Position numbers and translations under genes: made by a program
Source: Saccharothrix sp. NRRL B-16348
Lineage (GTDB): Bacteria; Actinomycetota; Actinomycetes; Mycobacteriales; Pseudonocardiaceae
Assembly: GCF_001280085.1 (NCBI RefSeq)
Contig: NZ_LGED01000247.1
Span: forward strand, 1-64,000
DNA: 64,000 bases
Reading direction: 5' to 3'
The notes under the pieces: model-generated
The model's input: the letters and a program-made list of their open reading frames with translations, nothing else
Database searches by the model: none
Told to the model about the DNA's origin: nothing
Shown here: positions 8,145 to 16,495 of the stretch, piece by piece
Layout of the letters: the number at the start of each line of letters is the position of its first letter
Numbering within the stretch: position 1 is the stretch's first letter

Positions 8145-8174
8145 ATGACTAGCCGAACAAGCTCGGCTAGTCAT
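8145..8174. promoter_or_regulatory. Perfect 12-base inverted repeat between integrase and 105-residue gene
   Basis: ATGACTAGCCGA (8145-8156) and TCGGCTAGTCAT (8163-8174) are exact inverted copies around the spacer ACAAGC. It lies 16 bases beyond the integrase stop and about 100 bases before the start at 8048. It could be an operator for the downstream pair, an integrase arm-binding site or a hairpin ending the integrase transcript. The half-site recurs at 7058-7069 and in part at 700-708 and 6643-6652. Confidence 0.6.
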
Positions 8175-8189
8175 TTCGAATTCCGTGCG

Positions 8190-9110
8190 TCAAACCCGAT
8201 CGCCGCGCCCCAGGCGGCGTGCCGCATCGCGGGCGCGCTGGTCGGCCACGGAGTTGCCGTAGCGACGAACCATCGTCGGCGTGGACCACCCGGCCAGGCG
8301 TTCCACATCGGACTCGCCTGCGCCATTGGCGAGCAAGTCGTGTGCCCAAGTGTGCCGAAGCTGGTGCGGGTGCAGATGATTCAGCCCGGCTTGAATGCAT
8401 CGTCGAGTCAACATCTCGCCCACCGCGCCACCGGTCAGCCGCCAGGAACCGTTCACCTTCGGCCTGACCGAGATGAACAACGGCGGCGCGTCGGCGGCAG
8501 GGCGTGTGGCGCGCACGCGCAGGTATTTCCGCAATGCCAAAGCGGTCTTGCCTCCGAACGGCACGATGCGGGACCTTCCGCCCTTGCCGTGCACCAAGAT
8601 TTCCTGGTGCCGCAAATCGACATCGGACACGTCGATACCGACCAATTCCGCGCGACGGCAGCCGGTGTCCAGAAGCAGCCTGATAATCGCCGTGTCGCGG
8701 CGGTCCACGTACGAGTTGCTCGACATTGTCCACAGGAGGGCCGTCAGGTCGGCATCGGACACCACCGGCACAGGCGGCGGCACGGGCATCGGGAGGTCCA
8801 GCCCGGCGGCCGGGTTCACGTCCAGGCCAGAGTCCGGCTCGCGGGCGACGTAGCCCAAGAACAGGCGCAGCGCGATCCCCGCCCGCCTCCGAGTCGACTC
8901 GGCCTTGGCGTTCTCACGCAGCGATCGCATCCAGCCGGCACAGACCTTCGGCGTGAGTTGCCCCGGCGTGGTCACGTCCGGGTGGGTCTCTCCCAGCCAA
9001 CGAACGAACTGGTTGACGGCACGGACGTACACCGTCACGGTCTCATCCGATACTGTCCCGGCTCGCAATTCCAGGGTCCACTCGTCCACCCAGTCCACCA
9101 GGCCATTCAT
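8190..9110 (-). CDS. Tyrosine recombinase (integrase), XerC/D-like
   Basis: A 306-residue protein with a SAM-like core-binding domain (about 5-95) and a catalytic domain (about 115-300). The active-site residues can be placed: Arg152 in TGCRRAEL, Lys176 in HGKGGRSR, His249 and Arg252 in HQLRHT, Trp275 replacing the second His in LAGWS, and the nucleophile Tyr284. Trp at that position is a known variant. It should catalyse integration and excision of the element. There is no tRNA gene in the window, so the attachment site is not identified; the gene sits at the right end, 75 bases from the conserved MGLP-type genes. Confidence 0.92.
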   Translation of the reverse strand: MNGLVDWVDEWTLELRAGTVSDETVTVYVRAVNQFVRWLGETHPDVTTPGQLTPKVCAGWMRSLRENAKAESTRRRAGIALRLFLGYVAREPDSGLDVNPAAGLDLPMPVPPPVPVVSDADLTALLWTMSSNSYVDRRDTAIIRLLLDTGCRRAELVGIDVSDVDLRHQEILVHGKGGRSRIVPFGGKTALALRKYLRVRATRPAADAPPLFISVRPKVNGSWRLTGGAVGEMLTRRCIQAGLNHLHPHQLRHTWAHDLLANGAGESDVERLAGWSTPTMVRRYGNSVADQRARDAARRLGRGDRV

Positions 9111-9184
9111 GCTGATAGCCTACGGCGAAGTTCTCGTGGCAAGCAACGATGTGCGGAACGCCCGACGGCAAGGAGTCGATCGAG

Positions 9185-9949
9185 ATGACCGACGTAACAG
9201 CAGGTGAAGTGCCTTGCCTGCCGTTGACCGGCGAGCGTACGCTTCCAGGAGTTAGCCACGAGAACTACTGGTTCCGGCGACACGAGGCGGCGTACCTGGA
9301 CCTGGTCCGGCACTGCGTCGGCGCGGTCGTGCTGGAGGCGGGCTGCGGCGAGGGCTACGGCGCCGCGGTGATCGCCGGGCACGCCGCGCGGGTCGTCGCG
9401 CTCGACTACGACGAGCTGACGGCGGCGCACGCGAGCCGCGCGTACCCGGAGCTGGCGGTGCTGCGCGGCAACCTGGCGGCACTGCCGGTACGCGACGGGA
9501 GCGTGGACGTGGTGGCGAACCTGCAGGTCATCGAGCACCTGTGGGACCAGGAGGGCTTCCTCGCCGAGTGCGCGCGGGTGCTGCGGCCCGGCGGCAGGCT
9601 GCTGGTCACCACGCCGAACCGGATCACCTTCTCCCCCGGCCGCGACACACCGCTCAACCCGTTCCACACCCGTGAGCTGGCGCCCGCGGAGCTGCACGAG
9701 CTGCTGGTCGGCGCCGGGCTGCGGGTCGAGCTGCTGGCCGGGCTGCGGCACGGTCCGGCGTTGCGCGCGCTGGACGAGCGGTTCGGCGGCTCGGTCATCG
9801 ACGCGCAGGTGGCCGTGGTGGTGGGCGGCGGCACGTGGCCCGACGACCTGCTGGCCGCCGTCGCGTCGGTGCGCAGCGAGGACTTCGAGATCACGACCGA
9901 CGACGTGGACGAGAGCCTGGACCTGGTGGCCGTGGCGGTGCGCCCGTGA
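9185..9949 (+). CDS. SAM-dependent methyltransferase, MGLP-locus type (Rv3030-like)
   Basis: A 254-residue class I methyltransferase starting at ATG 9185, with AAGGAG 9 bases upstream. The SAM-binding motif I is LEAGCGEGYG, followed by ALDYDE at the end of strand 2 and LRPGGRLLVTTPN in motif III. Its stop overlaps the GTG of the GH57 gene. In mycobacteria the gene at this position is required for methylglucose lipopolysaccharide, where it methylates sugar hydroxyls of the glucan. The same order (methyltransferase, GH57, small membrane gene, GT4) is seen here, so a polymethylated glucan is likely, although the exact methylation site is unknown. Confidence 0.85.
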   Translation: MTDVTAGEVPCLPLTGERTLPGVSHENYWFRRHEAAYLDLVRHCVGAVVLEAGCGEGYGAAVIAGHAARVVALDYDELTAAHASRAYPELAVLRGNLAALPVRDGSVDVVANLQVIEHLWDQEGFLAECARVLRPGGRLLVTTPNRITFSPGRDTPLNPFHTRELAPAELHELLVGAGLRVELLAGLRHGPALRALDERFGGSVIDAQVAVVVGGGTWPDDLLAAVASVRSEDFEITTDDVDESLDLVAVAVRP

Positions 9950-11418
9950 CGCGCGAGGGGACGTTCTGCCTGGTCCTGCACAGCCACCTGCCGTGGCTGG
10001 CGCACCACGGCGCCTGGCCGGTCGGCGAGGAGTGGCTGTACCAGGCGTGGGCGCACTCGTACCTGCCGGTGGTGGACCTGCTGGAGCGGTTCGCCGCCGA
10101 GGGCCGCGAGGACGTGCTGACGCTGGGCGTCACGCCGGTCCTGGCCGCGCAGCTCGACGACCCGTACAGCCTGCGCGGCCTGCACGACTGGCTGGGCAAC
10201 TGGCAGCTGCGCGCGCACAGCGCGGCGGCCCGGCTGCCGGACCTGGCGGCACGCGAGCACCGCGCGTCGGCGTGGGCGCTGGACCGCTTCGAAACCCGGT
10301 GGCGGCACGGTTTCTCGCCCGTGCTGCGGTCCCTTGTGGACTCGCGGACCGTGGAGCTGCTCGGCGGACCGGCCGCGCACCCGTTCCAACCCCTGCTCGA
10401 CCCCCGGTTGCGGGCGTTCTCGCTGCGCACCGGCCTGGACGACACCGCGCAGCGGATCGGGTCGGCGCCGGAGGGCATCTGGGCGCCGGAGTGCGCGTAC
10501 GCGCCGGGCATGGAGCACGACTACGCGCGGGCGGGCGTGCGGCGGTTCCTGGTGGACGGCCCGTCGCTGCGCGGCGACACGGCCGCGGGCAGGCCGGTCG
10601 GCACGTCCGACGTGGTGGCCTTCGGGCGTGACCTGGAGGTGTCGTACCGGGTGTGGTCGCCCAAGGTCGGCTACCCCGGCGACCCGGCGTACCGCGACTT
10701 CCACACCTACGACCACCCCAGCGGGCTCAAGCCGGCGCGGGTCACGGGCAAGAAGGTCGAGCCGGCCGACAAGCGGCCCTACGACCCGGACCTGGCGGCG
10801 GAGGCCGTGCAGCGGCACGCCGCCGACTTCGTGGACACGGTGGTGATGCGGCTGCGCGCGTTGAAGGAGCAGCACGGCCGACCGTCTCTCGTCGTCGCCG
10901 CGTACGACACCGAGCTGTACGGGCACTGGTGGCACGAGGGCCCGGCGTGGCTCGAAGCGGTGCTGCGGCAGCTGCCCGAGGCCGGGGTCCGGGTGACGAC
11001 GTTGCGCGGCGCGGTCGAGGCCGGGCACGTCGGCGCGCCGGTCGACGTGCCGCCGTCGTCGTGGGGCGCGGGCAAGGACTGGCACGTGTGGGACGGGCCC
11101 CAGGTCGCCGACATCGTGCACGGCAACGCGGAGGTGCAGCGGGAGCTGCTCGCGCTGGACCTGTCCGGCGAGGTGCGCGACCCGGTCGCCGACCAGGCCG
11201 TGCGCGAGGCGTTGCTCGCGCTGTCCAGCGACTGGGCGTTCATGGTCACCAAGGACTCGGCCGCCGACTACGCCCGGTACCGCGCCAAGGTGCACGCGGA
11301 CCGGTTCAGCGAGCTCGTCGCGCTGCGGCGGGCGGGACGCGGGCGTGACCGGGCGGCCGAACTGCGCCTGGTCGACGGTCCATTCGGCCGGCTCGACGCG
11401 CGGGGGCTGGCTAGATGA
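9946..11418 (+). CDS. GH57 glycoside hydrolase, glucan-branching-enzyme type (Rv3031-like)
   Basis: A 490-residue protein starting at a GTG that overlaps the methyltransferase stop (GTGA). The GH57 barrel begins at LVLHSHLPWL; the catalytic nucleophile is Glu182 in GIWAPECAY and the acid/base Asp321 in AAYDTELYGHWWHEG. The DUF1957-type C-terminal helical region follows (about 400-490), giving the length usual for GH57 branching enzymes. It should form alpha-1,6 branches in the glucan elongated by the neighbouring GT4 enzyme. A second branching enzyme (GlgB) lies 30 kb away, suggesting separate polymers. Confidence 0.88.
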   Translation: MTREGTFCLVLHSHLPWLAHHGAWPVGEEWLYQAWAHSYLPVVDLLERFAAEGREDVLTLGVTPVLAAQLDDPYSLRGLHDWLGNWQLRAHSAAARLPDLAAREHRASAWALDRFETRWRHGFSPVLRSLVDSRTVELLGGPAAHPFQPLLDPRLRAFSLRTGLDDTAQRIGSAPEGIWAPECAYAPGMEHDYARAGVRRFLVDGPSLRGDTAAGRPVGTSDVVAFGRDLEVSYRVWSPKVGYPGDPAYRDFHTYDHPSGLKPARVTGKKVEPADKRPYDPDLAAEAVQRHAADFVDTVVMRLRALKEQHGRPSLVVAAYDTELYGHWWHEGPAWLEAVLRQLPEAGVRVTTLRGAVEAGHVGAPVDVPPSSWGAGKDWHVWDGPQVADIVHGNAEVQRELLALDLSGEVRDPVADQAVREALLALSSDWAFMVTKDSAADYARYRAKVHADRFSELVALRRAGRGRDRAAELRLVDGPFGRLDARGLAR

Positions 11419-11638
11419 CGTTCCCGGCGCCGCCGTCGCCGCCGTCGTGCCGGTACGCGATGCCCGCCGAACCCGGGTTGTCGATCCGGGCCTGCACCAC
11501 CGGGTCGGCCTTCGAGCGGCCCTTGGTGTCGGCCGGCCGCACCAGGCCGGCGCGCTTCGCGCGTGCCTTCCGGTCGACCGCGAACCCGATCGCCAGCACC
11601 GCGGCGATGAACAGCACTGCCCAGATCCAAGGCTGCAT
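11411..11638 (-). CDS. Small single-span membrane protein
   Basis: A 75-residue protein with one membrane helix at residues 4-21 (WIWAVLFIAAVLAIGFAV) and a basic then Gly-rich cytosolic tail. It converges on the GH57 gene with an 8-base overlap and is divergent from the GT4 gene across 63 bases. A small gene sits near this place in mycobacterial MGLP loci too. No biochemical role is known to me. Confidence 0.7.
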   Translation of the reverse strand: MQPWIWAVLFIAAVLAIGFAVDRKARAKRAGLVRPADTKGRSKADPVVQARIDNPGSAGIAYRHDGGDGGAGNVI

Positions 11639-11701
11639 GACCGTGACCCCGTTTCCCCCGTGTGATCACAGGGTAGCGGTGCAGAGATGCGAGGATGGCC
11701 C

Positions 11702-12952
11702 ATGCGCGTGCTGATGTTGTCCTGGGAGTACCCGCCGGTCGTCGTCGGCGGTTTGGGCCGGCACGTGCACGCGCTGGCCGGGCACCTGGCGGCGCAGGGG
11801 CACGACGTGGTCGTGCTGTGCCGGCAGCCCTCCGGGACGGACGCGGTCACGCACCCCACGTCGGACACCGCGGTCGACGGCGTGCGGCTGATCCGGGTCG
11901 CCGAGGACCCGACGCACCTGGTGTTCGAGCGGGACCTGGTGGCGTGGACGCTGGCCATGGGCCACGCGATGACGCGGGCCGGGTTGGAGTTGCTGCGCGA
12001 CTGGCGGCCGGACGTCGTGCACGCGCACGACTGGCTGGTCACGCACCCCGCGATCGCGTTGGCGGAGGCGAGCGGCGCGCCGCTGGTGGCGACCGTGCAC
12101 GCGACCGAGGCCGGGCGGCACAGCGGGTGGCTGTCGCAGACGTTGAACCAGCAGGTGCACTCGGTCGAGTGGTGGCTGGCGAACCGCGCGGACGCGCTGA
12201 TCACGTGCTCGTCGGCGATGCGGACCGAGGTGGCGCACCTGTTCGAGGTGGAGCCGTCGTCCATCACCGTGCTGCACAACGGCATCGAGCCGCGCCGGTG
12301 GCGGGTCCGGGCGTCCGACGTGGCCGCCGCGCGTGCCGCGCACAGCCCGTCGGGTGCGCCGCTGCTGCTGTTCTTCGGGCGGCTGGAGTGGGAGAAGGGC
12401 GTGCAGGACCTGATCGCCGCCCTGCCCAGGATCCGCCGGATCCACCCCGGCACCCGGTTGGTCGTGGCCGGCACCGGCACCCACCGGGACTGGCTCGTGG
12501 ACCAGGCGCGCAAGCACAAGGTGCGGCGGGCCGTCGACTTCGTCGGGCACCTGCCGGACCGGGCGCTGGCGGCGGCGCTGGCGGCGGCGGACGCGGTCGT
12601 GCTGCCGAGCAGGTACGAGCCGTTCGGCATCGTGGCGCTGGAAGCGGCGGCGGCAGGCACCCCGCTCGTGGCGTCCACCGCCGGCGGCCTGGGCGAGGTC
12701 GTCCTGGACGGCGTCACGGGCCTGTCCTTCGCGCCGGGCGACGTCGAGGCGCTGGCCGGCGCGGTCCGGACCGTGCTGGACGACCGGCCCGCCGCGGTGC
12801 GCCGCGCCCGTGCCGCGAAGTCCCGCCTGGCCACGGACTTCGACTGGGCGAAGATCGCCGAGGACACCGCGGCCGTCTACCGGTCGGCGACCGTCCGCGA
12901 CCACCCGGTGCTCGGCCGGCCCAAGATCCCGACCGGCAACGTGTTCCTCTAG
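11702..12952 (+). CDS. GT4 alpha-glucosyltransferase of MGLP type (Rv3032-like)
   Basis: A 416-residue GT-B glycosyltransferase. ATG 11702 has AGGA 6 bases upstream; an in-frame ATG at 11687 is also possible. The N-terminal Rossmann domain opens with VLMLSWEYPPVVVGGLGRH, typical of glycogen-synthase-like GT4 enzymes. The donor domain holds FFGRLEWEKG and the E-x7-E motif in SRYEPFGIVALEAA. The mycobacterial homologue elongates the alpha-1,4-glucan backbone of MGLP and contributes to glycogen. The genes on either side (GH57 and methyltransferase) support that role here. Confidence 0.87.
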   Translation: MRVLMLSWEYPPVVVGGLGRHVHALAGHLAAQGHDVVVLCRQPSGTDAVTHPTSDTAVDGVRLIRVAEDPTHLVFERDLVAWTLAMGHAMTRAGLELLRDWRPDVVHAHDWLVTHPAIALAEASGAPLVATVHATEAGRHSGWLSQTLNQQVHSVEWWLANRADALITCSSAMRTEVAHLFEVEPSSITVLHNGIEPRRWRVRASDVAAARAAHSPSGAPLLLFFGRLEWEKGVQDLIAALPRIRRIHPGTRLVVAGTGTHRDWLVDQARKHKVRRAVDFVGHLPDRALAAALAAADAVVLPSRYEPFGIVALEAAAAGTPLVASTAGGLGEVVLDGVTGLSFAPGDVEALAGAVRTVLDDRPAAVRRARAAKSRLATDFDWAKIAEDTAAVYRSATVRDHPVLGRPKIPTGNVFL

Positions 12953-15900
12953 GCCAAGCGCTCCAGCGCGGCGAGGGCGGACGCCAGGTCCGGGAAGTTT
13001 CCGTCGACCTTGCGCGCGGAGAGGTAGTCCTTGACGAAGCCGAGGGTGCTGTTCCCCGGGGCGGGCCCCGCCAGGAACCTCCGGACCACGACCCGGAAGT
13101 GCCGCGGCTCGACCCTGCCCAGCACCGACTCGGAGGCTTCCCGCAACGTCACGAGGAGCGTCTGGTCGAACACCCAGTTCACCGCCGCCGCGCTGGTCAG
13201 GTAGTCGAAGAAGTCGACCGGGAAGTAGATCTGGCGGCCCCACCCGCCGCCGTCGAGCCGGCGCGCGACCGCGTCCACGGCCTCCAGCAGCGCGCCGAGC
13301 CTCTCCCCGCCGCCGTCGGCGCGCGACCGGGCCCGCCACAGCAGGGTCAGGTTGGCCGGGGCGTTGTGCCGGTTGCCGGTGATCCAGTCGCTCAGCCGGT
13401 CCACGTCGCCGAGCTCGTCCAGCAACCGCGGGTGCGCGCAGACGACGGAGCACATCTCGGACGCCATGGTCGCGTCCGGCGCGTACCGCATGAGGTGCGT
13501 GATCGCCCTGCCCACCAGGTCCCGGGGAAGTCGCCACGCCTCGCGGGACAACGCGTAGAGCAGGGCACGACGCGCGCCGAAGTTCAGCGCCACCCCGTCC
13601 TCGAGTTCGGTGACGATCGCGTCGAACGCCGCGAGGTCGTAGGCGAGGACGCTGCGCGTGCCGGCCATCCCGGTGTTCATGGCGATCCACCGGGAGAGGC
13701 TTTCCAGCAGCTCCTGCTCGCGGGTGTCCGAGGTGATGTCGGCCTCCACGAAGAACTCCCCGGTGCGGGCCATGCCTTCGAGCACGGGATCGCCCAGGAG
13801 TCGGGCCTCGCGCACGTGGGCGTTGTCGGCGGACTTCTCGGCGACGACGAGCGCGTCCTGGCCGATCCAGGTCAGGGTGAGCGTCCGGCGCACGCTGTGC
13901 CAGCCTTCCGCGTCGAGCCCGGAGTGCCACAGGTGGACGGCGGACTGCCAGTCGCCCAACTCCGGCGCCAGGTCGTGCAGCGGCACGCCCGCGTCGCTCA
14001 GGGCGACCCGGAGGCTGACCAGGTTCGCCGAGTAGGCCGCCACCCGCGACACGAGCGTCGCCCCGGACGGGTCGTAGGTCGGGTGCCGGTCGTGCTTCAC
14101 CCGCTGGTGCACCGAACGGATCAGCTCCTCCAGCACGTGCACGACGCCGGTGCGGACGTCCGGGTCGAGCGCGCGGAACAGGCCGGCCGCGAAGTCCAGG
14201 ATCGGCCACCTCTTCGTGAACGCCTGGTGCGAGATGAGCGCGTACAGCAGGGCGTCGTCCAGGAGGCCGAAGTCCTCGAACGGGCGTGACTCGCGCCGCT
14301 CCTCGTCCGCGACGATCGCGCGGAGCAGGTTCAGGGTCACCTCGGCGATCAGGTACTCGCCGAACGTGGCGTGCAGGAACTCGTAGGTCCGCCGGCCGGG
14401 CTTGCCGGCACGCTCGTTCAGCTGCGCCGAGTGGATGAAGAAGAAGTCGCCGACGGTGCGGTCGGCGAGCGTGAGCGGGTCCTCGAAGCTGCTGCGCTGC
14501 ACCACTTCCGGCGCCGGCGTGAACGGCGTGAGGTCGCGCTCCAGCTCCGCGTGCTCCACGTACTGGCGGCCCCGGTTGAACATGGCGAGCGCCGCGATGC
14601 CCAGCTGCCACTTGCCCTGCTTGACCCGCTTGGCGATCTGCGCCCCGGACGGCCGCACGCGCCCCTTGTCCCGGGCCTGCCGCAGCACGAACGAGTCGAT
14701 CAGGCGCTCGTACAGCTCGGACTGGGAGAGGCTCTCGTCGTCCAGTCGCCGGTTGCCCGCGTCGGCCGCGTAGATGGCGAGCATCAGCAGGATCAACGGC
14801 TGCCTGGCCAGGTCGCCGCGGCGGAGCAGGTCGTCCGGGGCGAGCGGGCGGAAGCCCGGGGTCGCGGCGTTCGCGTGGTTCCACGCGTCCAGCCACTTGC
14901 CGATGCGGGGGTTGTCGAACTCCTCCAGCTTCACGATCGGCACACCGTCGGGGATGCGCGCCCGATCCACGACCAGCGTCCTCGACGTGATGACGACCGC
15001 CACCGGCCGCCCCAGGTCGGCTTCACGTTCCTGGAAGTCGCGCACCTGCTTGAGGTAGTTGGACCGCGTCACGCCGCTCGCCTGGACGAGTTCGTCGAAC
15101 CCGTCCAGCAGCACGACGCGGATGCTGTCGCCGCACTCGTCGGCGAGCCTGCCCCAGTCGACCCGCTCGGCGAGCACGTCGGTCAACGCGGTCTCGATCT
15201 GCGCCCGGACCGCGTCGTCGGCGTCGACCTTGCGCAGCTGGACGTTGACCACGGTGTACCCGGAGGCGGGCAGCCTGGCCGCGAGGACTTCCATCAGCAG
15301 CGACTTGCCCGCACCCGGATGACCCAGGACCAGCAGCGGCCGGTCGGTGCTCGTCGGGCCCGACAGGTGCGCCGCGAGGAACGCGTCGATGTCCTCCTCG
15401 ATCGTCGTGTGCGACGCCCACCACTCCTCCGACGACGGCACGGCCTGCTCGTCGTGCACCGCGACGCGGTAGCGGGGCGCGACGAACCCCCGTTCGACGG
15501 ACGGGAACCTGGCGTTGACGGGGTGGGTGTCCGGGTCGGTCCGGAGCAACGGCTTGGACAGGGTGGCCAACGCCGCCCTCTCCAGCTTCGCCCGGTACGA
15601 CCGGTCCGGCTGGGGTTGCGCCGGCGTGGACAACGCCAGCAGCCGGCCGAAGCGCTCCAGCGATTCCGTCTGGGCGGCCAGTGCTTCCGCCAGCCGCGCG
15701 TTCCCCGCCTCGACGGCGGCACGCGTCGCCGAGTGCTCCCCGATGAACGTCCACACCTCGAACTCCGGGATCGCCGACGCCAACCCCAGGTAGTGGTGCA
15801 CGTACTTCTCACAGCTCTCCGCGAGGACCAACCACAGCCAACTCTCGTCCAACCCGGCCGACAGCGCGGGCCACGCCGCCAGCCCGGCGAGGAAGTTCGC

Positions 15901-16410
15901 CACCGCCGCCGCGGTCGACGAGAGGAACTGCGTGAGCGGGCCTTCGAAGTTCTGCTGGAAGCCGCGCGTGGCATCGGGCGCGGGGACGTTGAGGTCCGTC
16001 AACGCGGACAAGGCGCCAGCCTCGTCCTTCCCGGCGGGCTCGACGCCGAGCAGCCGGAACTTCTCGCGATCGGTGATGTCGAGCCGGTCGAACGCGGGAC
16101 CGAGCAGGTCGCGGTACGCGTCGAACACCGAGTTCACCGCGATCACGGTGTGCGCGGCGGACACGAGTTCCTGCCGGTGCACGCCGGACAACCCGGTCAT
16201 CTTGGTCGAGACCCCGTCGAGCACCTTCCGCAGCGACGACATGGCTTCGTTCTTCGGGTCGATCAGCCCCAGGACGCCCGCGCCGCCGAACGCGCCACCG
16301 GCCAGGATCGCGCCGCCCAACGCCCGGTCGAACCTCTCGAACCACGGCCGTTCGTACTTGCCCAGCACGCGAAGAGCGCCCGTGTACGTGAACAAGCCGG
16401 GTCGTGACAC
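12949..16410 (-). CDS. NACHT-domain STAND NTPase
   Basis: A 1153-residue protein starting at GTG 16410. The NACHT module spans about residues 355-620: Walker A GHPGAGKS at 363-370, Walker B VVLLDGFDEL at 432-441 and a sensor-like VVITSRT. A winged-helix-like region and a long helical C-terminal sensor (about 700-1153) follow. The first 340 residues contain two hydrophobic stretches (about 31-50 and 165-187) that could be membrane segments; I recognise no effector domain there. NACHT STAND proteins in bacteria include many stand-alone anti-phage proteins that trigger an effector after sensing a phage product. It converges with the GT4 gene (4-base overlap) and interrupts an otherwise conserved locus, consistent with transfer. 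Confidence 0.85.
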   Translation of the reverse strand: MSRPGLFTYTGALRVLGKYERPWFERFDRALGGAILAGGAFGGAGVLGLIDPKNEAMSSLRKVLDGVSTKMTGLSGVHRQELVSAAHTVIAVNSVFDAYRDLLGPAFDRLDITDREKFRLLGVEPAGKDEAGALSALTDLNVPAPDATRGFQQNFEGPLTQFLSSTAAAVANFLAGLAAWPALSAGLDESWLWLVLAESCEKYVHHYLGLASAIPEFEVWTFIGEHSATRAAVEAGNARLAEALAAQTESLERFGRLLALSTPAQPQPDRSYRAKLERAALATLSKPLLRTDPDTHPVNARFPSVERGFVAPRYRVAVHDEQAVPSSEEWWASHTTIEEDIDAFLAAHLSGPTSTDRPLLVLGHPGAGKSLLMEVLAARLPASGYTVVNVQLRKVDADDAVRAQIETALTDVLAERVDWGRLADECGDSIRVVLLDGFDELVQASGVTRSNYLKQVRDFQEREADLGRPVAVVITSRTLVVDRARIPDGVPIVKLEEFDNPRIGKWLDAWNHANAATPGFRPLAPDDLLRRGDLARQPLILLMLAIYAADAGNRRLDDESLSQSELYERLIDSFVLRQARDKGRVRPSGAQIAKRVKQGKWQLGIAALAMFNRGRQYVEHAELERDLTPFTPAPEVVQRSSFEDPLTLADRTVGDFFFIHSAQLNERAGKPGRRTYEFLHATFGEYLIAEVTLNLLRAIVADEERRESRPFEDFGLLDDALLYALISHQAFTKRWPILDFAAGLFRALDPDVRTGVVHVLEELIRSVHQRVKHDRHPTYDPSGATLVSRVAAYSANLVSLRVALSDAGVPLHDLAPELGDWQSAVHLWHSGLDAEGWHSVRRTLTLTWIGQDALVVAEKSADNAHVREARLLGDPVLEGMARTGEFFVEADITSDTREQELLESLSRWIAMNTGMAGTRSVLAYDLAAFDAIVTELEDGVALNFGARRALLYALSREAWRLPRDLVGRAITHLMRYAPDATMASEMCSVVCAHPRLLDELGDVDRLSDWITGNRHNAPANLTLLWRARSRADGGGERLGALLEAVDAVARRLDGGGWGRQIYFPVDFFDYLTSAAAVNWVFDQTLLVTLREASESVLGRVEPRHFRVVVRRFLAGPAPGNSTLGFVKDYLSARKVDGNFPDLASALAALERLA

Positions 16411-16495
16411 GGGCGCTCCACGAGGCAGGACGGCGGATGTCGGCCGATCCTCGCAGGAGATCGACTCCGCTGAGCCGCAGTTCTGCGGCCCGACG

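Noticed and set aside
9111..9184. Possible tRNA-derived attachment site at the right end of the element
   Set aside because: No cloverleaf or tRNA 3' end could be found here or elsewhere in the window, so no attachment site is called.
9406..12867. A very long open frame on the minus strand opposite the GH57 and GT4 genes
   Set aside because: It is antisense to two well-supported genes, has the Arg/Pro/Ser-rich composition of GC-rich shadow frames and matches no domain.
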